NCBI GenBank assembly: GCA_030386875.1
Contig: JASJYW010000026.1
Coordinates: 16,546,193 to 16,610,192 of the forward strand
Source of the DNA: Morinoia aosen
Lineage: Eukaryota; Arthropoda; Malacostraca; Amphipoda; Talitridae
Direction: 5' to 3'
DNA length: 64,000 nt
Shown here: piece after piece, positions 46,632 through 61,100 of the stretch
Numbering within the stretch: the first letter of the stretch is position 1
Layout of the letters: every line of letters begins with the position of its first letter
Translations under genes and position numbers: made by a program
The notes under the pieces: model-generated
Databases searched by the model: none
Seen by the model: the letters and a program-made list of their open reading frames with translations, nothing else
Told to the model about the DNA's origin: nothing

Positions 46632-49600
46632 GAGAACAGAAGGTATCTCTAGAGCGCACAAAGGAGTACAGAAGGTATCTCTACAGCGTACAAAGGAGTA
46701 CACGAGGTATCTCTACAGCGCACAAAGGAGTACAGAAGGTATCTCTACAGCGCACAAAGGAGTACAGGAAATATCTCTAGAACGTACAAAGGAGTACACG
46801 AGGTATCTCTACAGCGCACATAGGAGTACAGAAGGTATCTCTACAGCGCACAAAGGAGTACAGAAGGTATCTCTACAGCGCACAAAGGAGTACAGGAAAT
46901 ATCTCTAGAACGTACACAGAAGTACACGAGGTATCTTTACAGCGCACAAAGGAGTACAGAAGGTATCTCTACAGCGCACAAAGGAGTACAGAAGGTATCT
47001 CTACAGCGCACAAAGGAGTACAGAAGGTATCTCTACAGCGTACAAAGGAGTACACGAGGTATCTCTACAGCGCACAAAGGAGAACAGAAGGTATCTCTAC
47101 AGCGCACAAAGGAGTACAGAAGGTATCTCTACAGCGCACAAAGGAGTACAGAAGGTATCTCTACAGCGCACAAAGGAGTACAGAAGGTATCTCTACAGCG
47201 CAAAAAGGAGTACAGAAGGTATCTCTACAGCGCACAAAGGAGTACAGAAGGTATCTCTACAGCGCACAAAGGAGTACAGAAGGTATCTCTACAGCGCACA
47301 AAGGAGTACAGAAGGTATCTCTACAGCGTACAAAGGAGTACACGAGGTATCTCTACAGCGCACAAAGGAGTACAGAAGGTATCTCTACAGCGCACAAAGG
47401 AGTACAGAAGGTATCTCTACAGCGCACAAAGCAGTACAGAAGGTATCTCTACAGCGCACAAAGGAGTACAGGAAATATCTCTAGAACGGACAAAGGAGTA
47501 CACGAGGTATCTCTACAGCGTACAAAGGAGTACAGAAGGTGTCTCTACAGCGCACAAAGAAGTACAGAAGGTATCTCTACAGCGCACAAAAGAGTACAGA
47601 AGGTATCTCTACAGCGCACAAAGGGGTACAGAAGGTATCTCTACAGCGCACAAAGGAGTACAGAAGGTATCTCTACAGCGCACAAAGGAGTACAGAAGGT
47701 ATCTCTACAGCGCACAAAGGAGTACAGGAAATATCTCTTGAACGTAGAAAGGAGTACACGAGGTATCTCTACAGCGCACAAAGGAGTACAGAAGGTATCT
47801 CTACAGCGCACAAAGGAGTACAGAATGTATCTCTACAGCGCACAAAGGAGTACAGAAGGTATCTCTACAGCGCACAAAGGAGTACAGAAGGTATCTCTAC
47901 AGCGCACAAAGGAGTACAGGAAATATCTCTAGAACGTACAAAGGAGTACACGAGGTATCTCTACAGCGTACAAAGGAGTACAGAAGGTATCTCTACAGCG
48001 TACAAAGGAGTACAGAAGGTATCTCTACAGCGCACAAAGGAGTACAGAAGGTATCTCTACAGCGCACAAAGGAGTACAGAAGGTATCTCTACAGCGCACA
48101 AAGGAGTACAGAAGGTATCTCTACAGCGCACAAAGGAGTACAGGAAATATCTCTAGAACGTACAAAGGAGTACACGAGGTATCTCTAAAGCGTACAAAGG
48201 AGTACAGAATGTATCTCTACAGCGCACAAAGGAGTACAGAAGGTATCTCTACAGCGCACAAAGGAGTACAGGAAATATCTCTAGAACGTACAAAGGAGTA
48301 CACGATGTATCTCTACAGCGTGCAAAGGAGTACAGAAGGTATCTTTACAGCGTACAATGGAGTACAGAAGGTATCTCTACAGCGCACAAAGGAGTACAGA
48401 AGGTATCTCTACAGCACACAAAGGAGTACAGAAGGTATCTCTACAGCGCACAAAGGAGTACAGAAGCTATCTCTACAGCGCACAAAGGAGTACAGAAGGT
48501 ATCTCTAAAGCGCACAAAGGAGTACAGGAAATATCTCTAGAACGTACAAAAGAGCACACGAGGTATCTCTACAGCGTACAAAGGAGTACAGAAGGTATCT
48601 CTACAGCGCACAAAGGAGTACAGAAGGTATCTCTACAGCGCACAAAGGAGTACAGAATGTATCTCTACAGCGCACAAAGGAGTACAGAAGGTATCTCTAC
48701 AGCGCACAAAGGAGTACAGGAAATATCTCTAGAACGTACATAGGAGTACACGAGGGATCTCTACCGCGTACAAAGGAGTACAGAAGGTATCTCTACAGCG
48801 CACAAAGGAGTACAGAAGGTATCTCTACAGCGCACAAAGGAGTACAGGAAATATCTCTAGAACGTACAGAGGAGTACACGAGGTATCTCTACAGCGCACA
48901 AAGGAGTACAGAAGGTATCTCTACAGCGCACAAAGGAGTACAGAAGGTATCTCTACAGCGCACAAAGGAGTACAGGAAATATCTCTAGAACGTACAAAGG
49001 AGTACACGAGGTATCTCTACAGCGCACAAAGGAGTACAGAAGGTATCTCTACAGCGCACAAAGGAGTACAGAAGGTATCTCTACAGCGCACAAAGGAGTA
49101 CAGAAGGTATCTCTACAGCGCACAAAGGAGTACAGAAGGTATATCTACAGCGCACAAAGGAGTACAGAAGGTATCTTTACAGCGCACAAAGGAGTACAGA
49201 AGGTATCTCTACAGCGCACAAAGAAGTACAGAAGGTATCTCTACAGCGCACAAAGGAGTACAGAAGGTATCTCTACAGCGTACAAAGGAGTACAGAAGGT
49301 ATCTCTACAGCGCAAAAAGGAGTACAGGAAATATCTCTAGAACGTACAAAGGAGTACACGAGGTATCTCTACAGCGTACAAAGGAGTACAGAAGGTATCT
49401 CTACAGCGCACAAAGGAGTACAGAAGGTATCTCTACAGCGCACAAAGGAGTACAGAAAGAGTCTCTACAGCGCACCAAGGAGTACAGAAGGTATCTCTAC
49501 AGCGCACAAAGGAGTACAGGAAATATCTCTAGAACGTACAAAGGAGTACACGAGGTATCTCTACAGCGTACAAAGGAGTACAGAAGGTATCTCTACAGCG

Positions 49601-49694
49601 CACAAAGGAGTACAGAAGGTATCTCTACAGCGCACAAAGGAGTACAGAAGGTATCTCTACAGCGCACAAAGGAGTACAGAAGGTATCTCTACAG
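46632..49694. repeat. Mosaic satellite segment resembling copy A 26.4-28.4 kb
   Basis: At 46632 the variant GAGAACAGAAGG followed by CTCTAGAGCGCAC matches copy A at 26391, not the expected continuation at about 10555. Further markers agree: ACGTACACAG at 46910 and 26701, and the GTACAATGG block at 48357 and 27604. The distance shifts by one monomer and then more, so the segment is patchy. Some parts resemble copy A near 2.15 kb and near 4.4 kb instead. Roughly 6.6 kb of copy A (about 10.55-17.18 kb) has no counterpart here. This suggests gene-conversion-like or unequal exchange between distant parts of the array, though an assembly error is also possible. Confidence 0.55.
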
Positions 49695-52600
49695 CGCACA
49701 AGAGAGTACAGAAGGTATCTCTACAGCGCACAAAGGAGTACAGAAGGTATCTCTACAGCGCACAAAGGAGTACAGAAGGTATCTCTACAGCGCACAAAGG
49801 AGTACAGGAAATATCTCTAGAACGTACAAAGGAGTACACGAGGTATCTCTACAGCGTACAAAGGAGTACAGAAGGTATCTCTACAGCGCACAAAGGAGTA
49901 CAGAAGGTATCTCTACAGCGCACAAAGGAGTTCAGGAAATATCTCTAGAACGTACAAAGGAGTACACGATGTATCTCTACAGCGTACAAAGGAGTACAGA
50001 AGGTATCTTTACAGCGTACAAAGGAGTACAGAAGGTATCTCTACAGCGTATAAAGGAGTACAGAAGATATCTCTACAGCGCACAAAGGAGTACAGAAGGT
50101 ATCTCTACAGCGCACAAAGGAGTACAGAAGGTATCTCTACAGCGCACAAAGGAGTACAGAAGGTATCTCAACAGCGCACAAAGGAGTACAGAAGGTATCT
50201 CTACAGCGCACAAAGGAGTACAGGAAATATCTCTAGAACGTACAAAAGAGTACACGAGGTATCTCTACAGCGTACAAAGGAGTACAGAAGGTATCTCTAC
50301 AGCGCACAAAGGAGTACAGAAGGTATCTCTACAGCGCACAAAGGAGTACAGAAGGTATCTCTACAGCGCACAAAGGAGTACAGAAGGTATCTCTACAGTG
50401 CACAAAGGAGTACAGGAAATATCTGTAGAACGTACAAAGGAGTACACGAGGTATCTCTACAGCGTACAAAGGAGTACAGAAGGTATCTCTACAGCGCACG
50501 AAGGAGTACAGAAGGTATCTCTACAGCGCACAAAGAAGTACAGGAAATATCTCTAGAACGTACAAAGGAGTACACGAGGTATCTCTACAACGCACAAAGG
50601 AGCACAGAAGGTATCTCTACAGCGCACAAAGAAGTACAGAAGGTATCTCTACAGCGCACAAAGGAGTACAGGAAATATCTCTAGAACGTACAAAGGAGTA
50701 CACGAGGTATCTCTAGAGCGCACAAAGGAGTACAGAAGGTATCTCTTCAGCGCACAAAGGAGTACAGAAGGTATATCTACAGCGCACAAAGGAGTACCGA
50801 AGGTATCTCTACAGCGCACAAAGGAGTACAGAAGGTATCTCTACAGCGCACAAAGGAGTACAGAAGGTATCTCCACAGCGCACAAAGGAGTACAGAAGGT
50901 ATCTCTACAGCGCACAAAGGAGTACAGAAGGTATCTCTACAGCGCACAAAGGAGTACAGGAAATATCTCTAGAACGTTCAAAGGAGTACACGAGGTATCT
51001 CTACAGCGTACAAAGGAGTACAGAAGGTATCTCTACAGCGCACAAAGGAGTACAGAAGGTATCTCTACAGCGCACAAAGGAGTACAGAAAGTATCTCTAC
51101 AGCGCAAAAAGGAGTACAGAATGTATCTCTACAGCGCATAAAGGAGTACAGGAAATATCTCTAGAACGTACAAAGGAGTACACGAGGTATCTCTACAGCG
51201 TACAAAGGAGTACAGAAGGTATCTCTACAGCGCACAAAGGAGTACAGAAGGTATCTCTACAGCGCACAAAGGAGTACAGAAAATATCTCTACAGCGCACA
51301 AAGGAGTACAGAAGGTATCTCTACAGCGCACAAAGGAGTACAGAAGGTATCTCTACAGCGCACAAAGGAGTACAGGAAATATCCCTAGAACGTACAAAGG
51401 AGTACACGAGGTATCTCTGCAGCGCACAAAGGAGTACAGAAGGTATCTCTACAGCGCACAAAGGAGTACAGAAGGTATCTCTACAGCGCACAAAGGAGTA
51501 CAGAAGGTATCTCTACAGCGCACGAAGGAGTACAGGAAATATCTCTAGAACGTACAAAGGAGTACACGAGGTATCTCTACAGCGTACAAAGGAGTACAGA
51601 AGGTATCTCTACAGCGCACAAAGGAGTACAGAAGGTATCTCTACAGCGCACAAAGGAGTACAGAAGGTATCTCTACAGCGCACAAAGGAGTACAGAAGGT
51701 ATCTCTACAGCGTACAAAGTACACGAGGTATCTCTACAGCGCACAAAGGAGTACAGAAGGTATCTCTACAGCGCACAAAGGAGTACAGAAGGTATCGCTA
51801 CAGCGCACAAAGGAGTACAGGAAATATCTCTAGAACGTACAAAGAAGTACACGAGGTATCTCTACAGCGCACAAAGGAGTACAGAAGGTATCTCTACAGC
51901 GCACAAAGGAGTACAGAAGGTATCTCTACAGCGCACAAAGGAGCACAGAAGGTATCTCTACAGCGTACAAAGGAGTACACGAGGTATCTCTACAGCGCAC
52001 AAAGGAGTACAGAAGGTATCTCTACAGCGCGCATAGGAGTACAGAAGGTATCTCTACAGCGCACAAAGGAGTACAGAAGGTATCTCTACAGCGCACAAAG
52101 GAGTACAGAAGGTATCTCTACAGCGCACAAAGGAGTACAGAAGGTATCTCTACAGCGCACAAAGGAGTACAGAAGGTATCTCTACAGCGCACAAAGGAGT
52201 ACAGAAGTTATCTCTTCAGCGCACAAAGGAGTACAGAAGGTATCTCTACAGCGTACAAAGGAGTACACAAGGTATCTCTACAGCGCACAAAGGAGTAAAG
52301 AAGGTATCTCTACAGCGCACAAAGGAGTACAGAAGGTATCTCTACAGCGCACAAAGGAGTACAGAAGGTATCTCTACAGCGCACAAAGGAGTACAGGAAA
52401 TATCTCTAGAACGTACAAAGGAGTACACGAGGTATCTCTACAGCGTACAAAGGAGTACAGAAGGGATCTCTCCAGCGCACAAAGGGGTACAGAAGGTATC
52501 TCTACAGCGCACAAAGGAGTACAGAAGGTATCTCTACAGCGCACAAAGGAGTACAGAAGGTATCTCTACAGCGCACAAAGGAGTACAGAAGGTATCTCTA

Positions 52601-55600
52601 CAGCGCACAAGGGAGTACAGAAGGTATCTCTACAGCGCACAAAGGAGTACAGGAAATATCTCTAGAACGTACAAAGGAGTACACGAGGTATCTCTACAGC
52701 GTACAAAGGAGTACAGAAGGTATCTCTACAGCGTACAAAGGAGTACAGAAGGTATCTCTACAGCGCACAGAGGAGTACAGAAGGTATCTCTACAGCGCAC
52801 AAAGGAGTACAGAAGGTATCTCTACAGCGCACAAAGGAGTACAGAAGGTATCTCTACAGTGCACAAAGAAGTACATGAAATATCTCTAGAACGTACAAAG
52901 GAGTACACGAGGTATCTCTACAGCGTACAAAGGAGTACAGAAGGTATCTCTACAGCGCACAAAGGAGTACAGAAGGTATCTCTACAGCGCACAAAGGAGT
53001 ACAGAAGGTATCTCTACAGCGCACAAAGGAGTACAGAAGGTATCTCTACAGCGTACAAAGTACACGAGGTATATCTACAGCGCACAAAGGAGTACAGAAG
53101 GTATCTCTACAGCGCACAAAGGAGTACAGAAGGTATCTCTACAGCGCACAAAGGAGTACAGGAAATATCTCTAGAACGTACGAAGAAGTACACGAGGTAT
53201 CTCTACAGCGCACAAAGGAGTACAGAAGGTATCTCTACAGCGCACAAAGGAGTACAGAAGGTATCTCTACAGCGCACAAAGGAGTACAGAAGGTATCTCT
53301 ACAGCGTACAAAGGAGTACACGAGGTATCTCTACAGCGCACAAAGGAGTACAGAAGGTATCTCTACAGCGCACAAAGGAGTACAGAAGGTATCTCTACAG
53401 CGCACAAAGGAGTACAGAAGGAATCCCTACAGCGCACAAAGGAGTACAGAAGGTATCTCTACAGCGCACAAAGGAGTACAGAAGGTATCTCTACAGCGCA
53501 CAAAGGAGTACAGAAGGTATCTCTACAGCGCACAAAGGAGTACAGAAGGTATCTCTACAGCGTACAAAGGAGTATACGAGGTATCTCTACAGCGCACAAA
53601 GGAGTACAGAAGGTATCTCTACAGCGCACAAAGGAGTACAGAAGGTATCTCTACAGCGCACAAAGGAGTACAGAAGGTATCTCTACAGCGCACAAAGGAG
53701 TACATGAAATATCTCTAGAACGTACAAAGGAGTACACGAGGTACCTCTACAGCGTACAAAGGAGTACAGAAGGTATCTCTACAGCGCACAAAGGAGTACA
53801 GAAGGTATCTCTACAGCGCACAAAGGAGTACAGAAGGTATCTCTACAGCGCACAAAGGAGTACAGAAGGTATCTCTACAGCGCACAAAGGAGTACAGAAG
53901 GTATCTCTACAGCGCACAAAGGAGTACAGGAAATATCTCTAGAACGTTCAAAGGAGTACACGAGGTATCTCTACAGCGTACAAAGGAGTACAGAAGGTAT
54001 CTCTACAGCGCACAAAGGAGTACAGGAAATATCTCTAGAACGTACAAAGGAGTACACGAGGTATCTCTACAGCGTACAAAGGAGTACAGAAGGTATCTCT
54101 ACAGCGCACAAAGGAGTACAGAAGGTATCTCTACAGCGCACAAAGGAGTACAGAAGGTATTTTTACAGCGCACAAAGGGGTACAGAAGGTATCTCTACAG
54201 TGCACAAAGGAGTACATGAAATATCTCTAGAACGTACATAGGAGTACACGAGGTATCTCTACAGCGTACAAAGGAGTACAGAAGGTATCTCTACAGCGCA
54301 CAAAGTAGTACAGAAGGTATCTCTACAGCGCACGAAGGAGTACAGAAGGTATCTCTACAGCGCACAAAGGAGTACAGAAGGTATCTCTACAGCGTACAAA
54401 GTACACGAGGTATATCTACAGCGCACAAAGGATTACAGAAGGTATCTCTACAGCGCACGAAGAAGTACAGGAAATATCTCTAGAACGTACAAAGGAGTAC
54501 ACGAGGTATCTCTACAGCGTACAAAGGAGTACAGAAGGTATCTCTACAGCTCACAAAGGAGTACAGAAGGTATCTCTACAGCGCACAAAGGAGTACAGAA
54601 GGTATCTCTACAGCGCACAAAGGAGTACAGAAGGTATCTCTACAGCGTACAAAGTACACGAGGTATCTCTACAGCGCACAAAGGAGTACAGAAGGTATCT
54701 CTACAGCGCACAAAGGAGTACAGAAGGTATCTCTACAGCGCACAAAGGAGTACAGGAAATATCTCTAGAACGTACAAAGAAGTACACGAGGTATCTCTAC
54801 AGCGCACAAAGGAGTACAGAAGGTATCTCTACAGCGCACAAAGGAGTACAGAAGGTATCTCTACAGCGCACAAAGGAGTACAGAAGGTATCTCTACAGCG
54901 TACAAAGGAGTACACGAGGTATCTCTACAGCGCACAAAGGAGTACAGAAGGTATCTTTACAGCGCACAAAGGAGTACAGAAGGTATCTCTACAGCGCACA
55001 AAGGAGTACAGAAGGTATCTCTTCAGCGCACAAAGGAGTACAGAAGGTATCTCTACAGCGCACAAAGGAGTACAGAAGGTATCTCTACAGCGCACAAAGG
55101 AGTACAGAAGGTATCTCTACAGCGCACAAAGGAGTACAGAAGGTATCTCTTCAGCGCACAAAGGAGTACAGAAGGTATCTCTACAGCGTACAAAGGAGTA
55201 CACGAGGTATCTCTACAGCGCACAAAGGAGTACAGAAGGTATCTCTACAGCGCACTAAGGAGTACAGAAAGTATCTCTACAGCGCACAAAGGAGAACAGG
55301 AAATATCTCTAGAACGTACAATGGAGTACACGAGGTATCTCTACAGCGTACAAAGGAGTACAGAAGGTATCTCTTCAGCGCACAAAGGGGTACAGAAGGT
55401 ATCTCTACAGCGCACAAAGGAGTACAGAAGGTATCTCTACAGCGCACAAAGGAGTACAGAAGGTATCTCTACAGCGCACAAAAGAGTACAGAAGGTATCT
55501 CTACAGCGCACAAAGGAGTACAGAAGGAATCTCTACAGCGCACAAAGGAGTACAGGAAATATCTCTAGAACGTACAAAGGAGTACACGAGGTATCTCTAC

Positions 55601-58180
55601 AGCGCACAAAGGAGTACAGAAGGTATCTCTACAGCGCACAAAGGAGTACAGAAGGTATCTCTACAGCGCACAAAGGAGTAGAGAAGGTATCTCTACAGCG
55701 CACAAAGGAGTACAGAAGGTATCTCTACAGCGCACAAAGGAGTACAGGAAATATCTCTAGAACGTACAAAGGAGTACACGAGGTATCTCTACAGCGTACA
55801 AAGGAGTACAGAAGGTATCTCTACAGCGTACAAAGGAGTACAGAAGGTATCTCTACAGCGCACAAAGGAGTACAGAAGGTATCTCTACAGCGCACAAAGG
55901 AGTACAGAAGGTATCTCTACAGCGCATAAAGGAGTACAGAAGGTATCTCTACAGCGCACAAAGGAGTACAGGAAATATCTCTAGAACGTACAAAGGAGTA
56001 CACGAGGTATCACTACAGCGTACAAAGGAGTACAGAATGTATCTCTACAGCGCACAAAGGAGTACAGAAGGTATCTCTACAGCGCACAAAGGAGTACAGG
56101 AAATATCTCTAGAACGTACAAAGGAGTACACGAGGTATCTCTACAGCGTACAAAGGAGTAAAGAAGGTATCTTTACAGCGTACAAAGGAGTACAGAAGGT
56201 ATCTCTACAGCGCACAAAGGAGTACAGAAGGTATCTCTACAGCGCACAAAGGAGTACAGAAGGTATCTCTACAGCGCACAAAGGAGTACAGAAGGTATCT
56301 CTACAGCGCACAAAGGAGTACAGGAAATATCTCTAGAACGTACAAAGGAGTACACGAGGTATCTCTACAGCGCACAAAGGAGTACAGAAGGTATCTCTAC
56401 AGCGCACAAAGGAGTACAGAAGGTATCTCTACAGCGCACAAAGGAGTACAGAAGGTATCTCTACAGCGTACAAAGGAGTACACGAGGTATCTCTACAGCG
56501 CACAAAGGAGTACAGAAGGTATCTCTACAGCGCACAAAGGAGTACAGAAGGTATCTCTACAGCGCACAAAGGAGTACAGAAGGTATCTCTACAGCGCACA
56601 AAGGAGTACAGAAGGTATCTCTACAGCGCACAAAGGAGTACAGAAGGTATCTCTACAGCGCACAAAGGAGTACAGAAGGTATCTCAACAGCGCACAAAGG
56701 AGTACAGAAGGTATCTCTTCAGCGCACAAAGGAGTACAGAAGGTATCTCTACAGCGTACAAAGGAGTACACGAGGTATCTCTACAGCGCACAAAGGAGTA
56801 CAGAAGGTATCTCTACAGCGCACTAAGGAGTACAGAAAGTATCTCTACAGCGCACAAAGGAGAACAGGAAATATCTCTAGAACGTACAATGGAGTACACG
56901 AGGTATCTCTACAGCGTACAAAGGAGTACAGAAGGTATCTCTTCAGCGCACAAAGGGGTACAGAAGGTATCTCTACAGCGCACAAAGGAGTACAGAAGGT
57001 ATCTCTACAGCGCACAAAGGAGTACAGAAGGTATCTCTACAGCGCACAAAAGAGTACAGAAGGTATCTCTACAGCGCACAAAGGAGTACAGAAGGAATCT
57101 CTACAGCGCACAAAGGAGTACAGGAAATATCTCTAGAACGTACAAAGGAGTACACGAGGTATCTCTACAGCGCACAAAGGAGTACAGAAGGTATCTCTAC
57201 AGCGCACAAAGGAGTACAGAAGGTATCTCTACAGCGCACAAAGGAGTAGAGAAGGTATCTCTACAGCGCACAAAGGAGTACAGAAGGTATCTCTACAGCG
57301 CACAAAGGAGTACAGGAAATATCTCTAGAACGTACAAAGGAGTACACGAGGTATCTCTACAGCGTACAAAGGAGTACAGAAGGTATCTCTACAGCGTACA
57401 AAGGAGTACAGAAGGTATCTCTACAGCGCACAAAGGAGTACAGAAGGTATCTCTACAGCGCACAAAGGAGTACAGAAGGTATCTCTACAGCGCACAAAGG
57501 AGTACAGAAGGTATCTCTACAGCGCACAAAGGAGTACAGGAAATATCTCTAGAACGTACAAAGGAGTACACGAGGTATCTCTACAGCGTACAAAGGAGTA
57601 CAGAATGTATCTCTACAGCGCACAAAGGAGTACAGAAGGTATCTCTACAGCGCACAAAGGAGTACAGGAAATATCTCTAGAACGTACAAAGGAGTACACG
57701 AGGTATCTCTACAGCGTACAAAGGAGTAAAGAAGGTATCTTTACAGCGTACAAAGGAGTACAGAAGGTATCTCTACAGCGCACAAAGGAGTACAGAAGGT
57801 ATCTCTACAGCGCACAAAGGAGTACAGGAAATATCTCTAGAACGTACAAAGGAGTACACGAGGTATCTCTACAGCGCACAAAGGAGTACAGAAGGTATCT
57901 CTACAGCGCACAAAGTACAGAAGGTATCTCTACAGCGCACAAAGGAGTACAGGAAATATCTCTAGAACGTACAAAGGAGTACACGAGGTATCTCTACAGC
58001 GCACAAAGGAGTACAGAAGGTATCTGTACAGCGCACAAAGGAGTACAGAAGGTATCTCTACAGCGCACAAAGGAGTACAGAAGGTATCTCTACAGCGCAC
58101 AAAGGAGTACAGAAGGTATATCTACAGCGCACAAAGGAGTACAGAAGGTATCTCTACAGCGCACAAAGGAGTACAGAAGG
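49695..58180. repeat. Superblock copy B, parts matching copy A 17.2-25.5 kb
   Basis: CGCACAAGAG at 17181 recurs at 49695 (distance 32514). This holds to near 51835, where four extra monomers (128 bp) raise the distance to 32642. The second distance is confirmed by TACAGCGCGC at 19381 and 52023 and by the variant TATTTTTACA at 21516 and 54158. The extra monomers include the variants GAGCACAGAAGG and AAAGAAGTACACG. The match ends at about 58180, where the sequence steps back to the start of a 4.02-kb duplication. Confidence 0.78.
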
Positions 58181-61100
58181 TATTTTTACAGCGCACAAAG
58201 GGGTACAGAAGGTATCTCTACAGTGCACAAAGGAGTACATGAAATATCTCTAGAACGTACAAAGGAGTACACGAGGTATCTCTACAGCGTACAAAGGAGT
58301 ACAGAAGGTATCTCTACAGCGCACAAAGTAGTACAGAAGGTATCTCTACAGCGCACGAAGGAGTACAGAAGGTATCTCTACAGCGCACAAAGGAGTACAG
58401 AAGGTATCTCTACAGCGTACAAAGTACACGAGGTATATCTACAGCGCACAAAGGATTACAGAAGGTATCTCTACAGCGCACGAAGAAGTACAGGAAATAT
58501 CTCTAGAACGTACAAAGGAGTACACGAGGTATCTCTACAGCGTACAAAGGAGTACAGAAGGTATCTCTACAGCTCACAAAGGAGTACAGAAGGTATCTCT
58601 ACAGCGCACAAAGGAGTACAGAAGGTATCTCTACAGCGCACAAAGGAGTACAGAAGGTATCTCTACAGCGTACAAAGTACACGAGGTATCTCTACAGCGC
58701 ACAAAGGAGTACAGAAGGTATCTCTACAGCGCACAAAGGAGTACAGAAGGTATCTCTACAGCGCACAAAGGAGTACAGGAAATATCTCTAGAACGTACAA
58801 AGAAGTACACGAGGTATCTCTACAGCGCACAAAGGAGTACAGAAGGTATCTCTACAGCGCACAAAGGAGTACAGAAGGTATCTCTACAGCGCACAAAGGA
58901 GTACAGAAGGTATCTCTACAGCGTACAAAGGAGTACACGAGGTATCTCTACAGCGCACAAAGGAGTACAGAAGGTATCTTTACAGCGCACAAAGGAGTAC
59001 AGAAGGTATCTCTACAGCGCACAAAGGAGTACAGAAGGTATCTCTTCAGCGCACAAAGGAGTACAGAAGGTATCTCTACAGCGCACAAAGGAGTACAGAA
59101 GGTATCTCTACAGCGCACAAAGGAGTACAGAAGGTATCTCTACAGCGCACAAAGGAGTACAGAAGGTATCTCTTCAGCGCACAAAGGAGTACAGAAGGTA
59201 TCTCTACAGCGTACAAAGGAGTACACGAGGTATCTCTACAGCGCACAAAGGAGTACAGAAGGTATCTCTACAGCGCACTAAGGAGTACAGAAAGTATCTC
59301 TACAGCGCACAAAGGAGAACAGGAAATATCTCTAGAACGTACAATGGAGTACACGAGGTATCTCTACAGCGTACAAAGGAGTACAGAAGGTATCTCTTCA
59401 GCGCACAAAGGGGTACAGAAGGTATCTCTACAGCGCACAAAGGAGTACAGAAGGTATCTCTACAGCGCACAAAGGAGTACAGAAGGTATCTCTACAGCGC
59501 ACAAAAGAGTACAGAAGGTATCTCTACAGCGCACAAAGGAGTACAGAAGGAATCTCTACAGCGCACAAAGGAGTACAGGAAATATCTCTAGAACGTACAA
59601 AGGAGTACACGAGGTATCTCTACAGCGCACAAAGGAGTACAGAAGGTATCTCTACAGCGCACAAAGGAGTACAGAAGGTATCTCTACAGCGCACAAAGGA
59701 GTAGAGAAGGTATCTCTACAGCGCACAAAGGAGTACAGAAGGTATCTCTACAGCGCACAAAGGAGTACAGGAAATATCTCTAGAACGTACAAAGGAGTAC
59801 ACGAGGTATCTCTACAGCGTACAAAGGAGTACAGAAGGTATCTCTACAGCGTACAAAGGAGTACAGAAGGTATCTCTACAGCGCACAAAGGAGTACAGAA
59901 GGTATCTCTACAGCGCACAAAGGAGTACAGAAGGTATCTCTACAGCGCATAAAGGAGTACAGAAGGTATCTCTACAGCGCACAAAGGAGTACAGGAAATA
60001 TCTCTAGAACGTACAAAGGAGTACACGAGGTATCACTACAGCGTACAAAGGAGTACAGAATGTATCTCTACAGCGCACAAAGGAGTACAGAAGGTATCTC
60101 TACAGCGCACAAAGGAGTACAGGAAATATCTCTAGAACGTACAAAGGAGTACACGAGGTATCTCTACAGCGTACAAAGGAGTAAAGAAGGTATCTTTACA
60201 GCGTACAAAGGAGTACAGAAGGTATCTCTACAGCGCACAAAGGAGTACAGAAGGTATCTCTACAGCGCACAAAGGAGTACAGAAGGTATCTCTACAGCGC
60301 ACAAAGGAGTACAGAAGGTATCTCTACAGCGCACAAAGGAGTACAGGAAATATCTCTAGAACGTACAAAGGAGTACACGAGGTATCTCTACAGCGCACAA
60401 AGGAGTACAGAAGGTATCTCTACAGCGCACAAAGGAGTACAGAAGGTATCTCTACAGCGCACAAAGGAGTACAGAAGGTATCTCTACAGCGTACAAAGGA
60501 GTACACGAGGTATCTCTACAGCGCACAAAGGAGTACAGAAGGTATCTCTACAGCGCACAAAGGAGTACAGAAGGTATCTCTACAGCGCACAAAGGAGTAC
60601 AGAAGGTATCTCTACAGCGCACAAAGGAGTACAGAAGGTATCTCTACAGCGCACAAAGGAGTACAGAAGGTATCTCTACAGCGCACAAAGGAGTACAGAA
60701 GGTATCTCAACAGCGCACAAAGGAGTACAGAAGGTATCTCTTCAGCGCACAAAGGAGTACAGAAGGTATCTCTACAGCGTACAAAGGAGTACACGAGGTA
60801 TCTCTACAGCGCACAAAGGAGTACAGAAGGTATCTCTACAGCGCACTAAGGAGTACAGAAAGTATCTCTACAGCGCACAAAGGAGAACAGGAAATATCTC
60901 TAGAACGTACAATGGAGTACACGAGGTATCTCTACAGCGTACAAAGGAGTACAGAAGGTATCTCTTCAGCGCACAAAGGGGTACAGAAGGTATCTCTACA
61001 GCGCACAAAGGAGTACAGAAGGTATCTCTACAGCGCACAAAGGAGTACAGAAGGTATCTCTACAGCGCACAAAAGAGTACAGAAGGTATCTCTACAGCGC

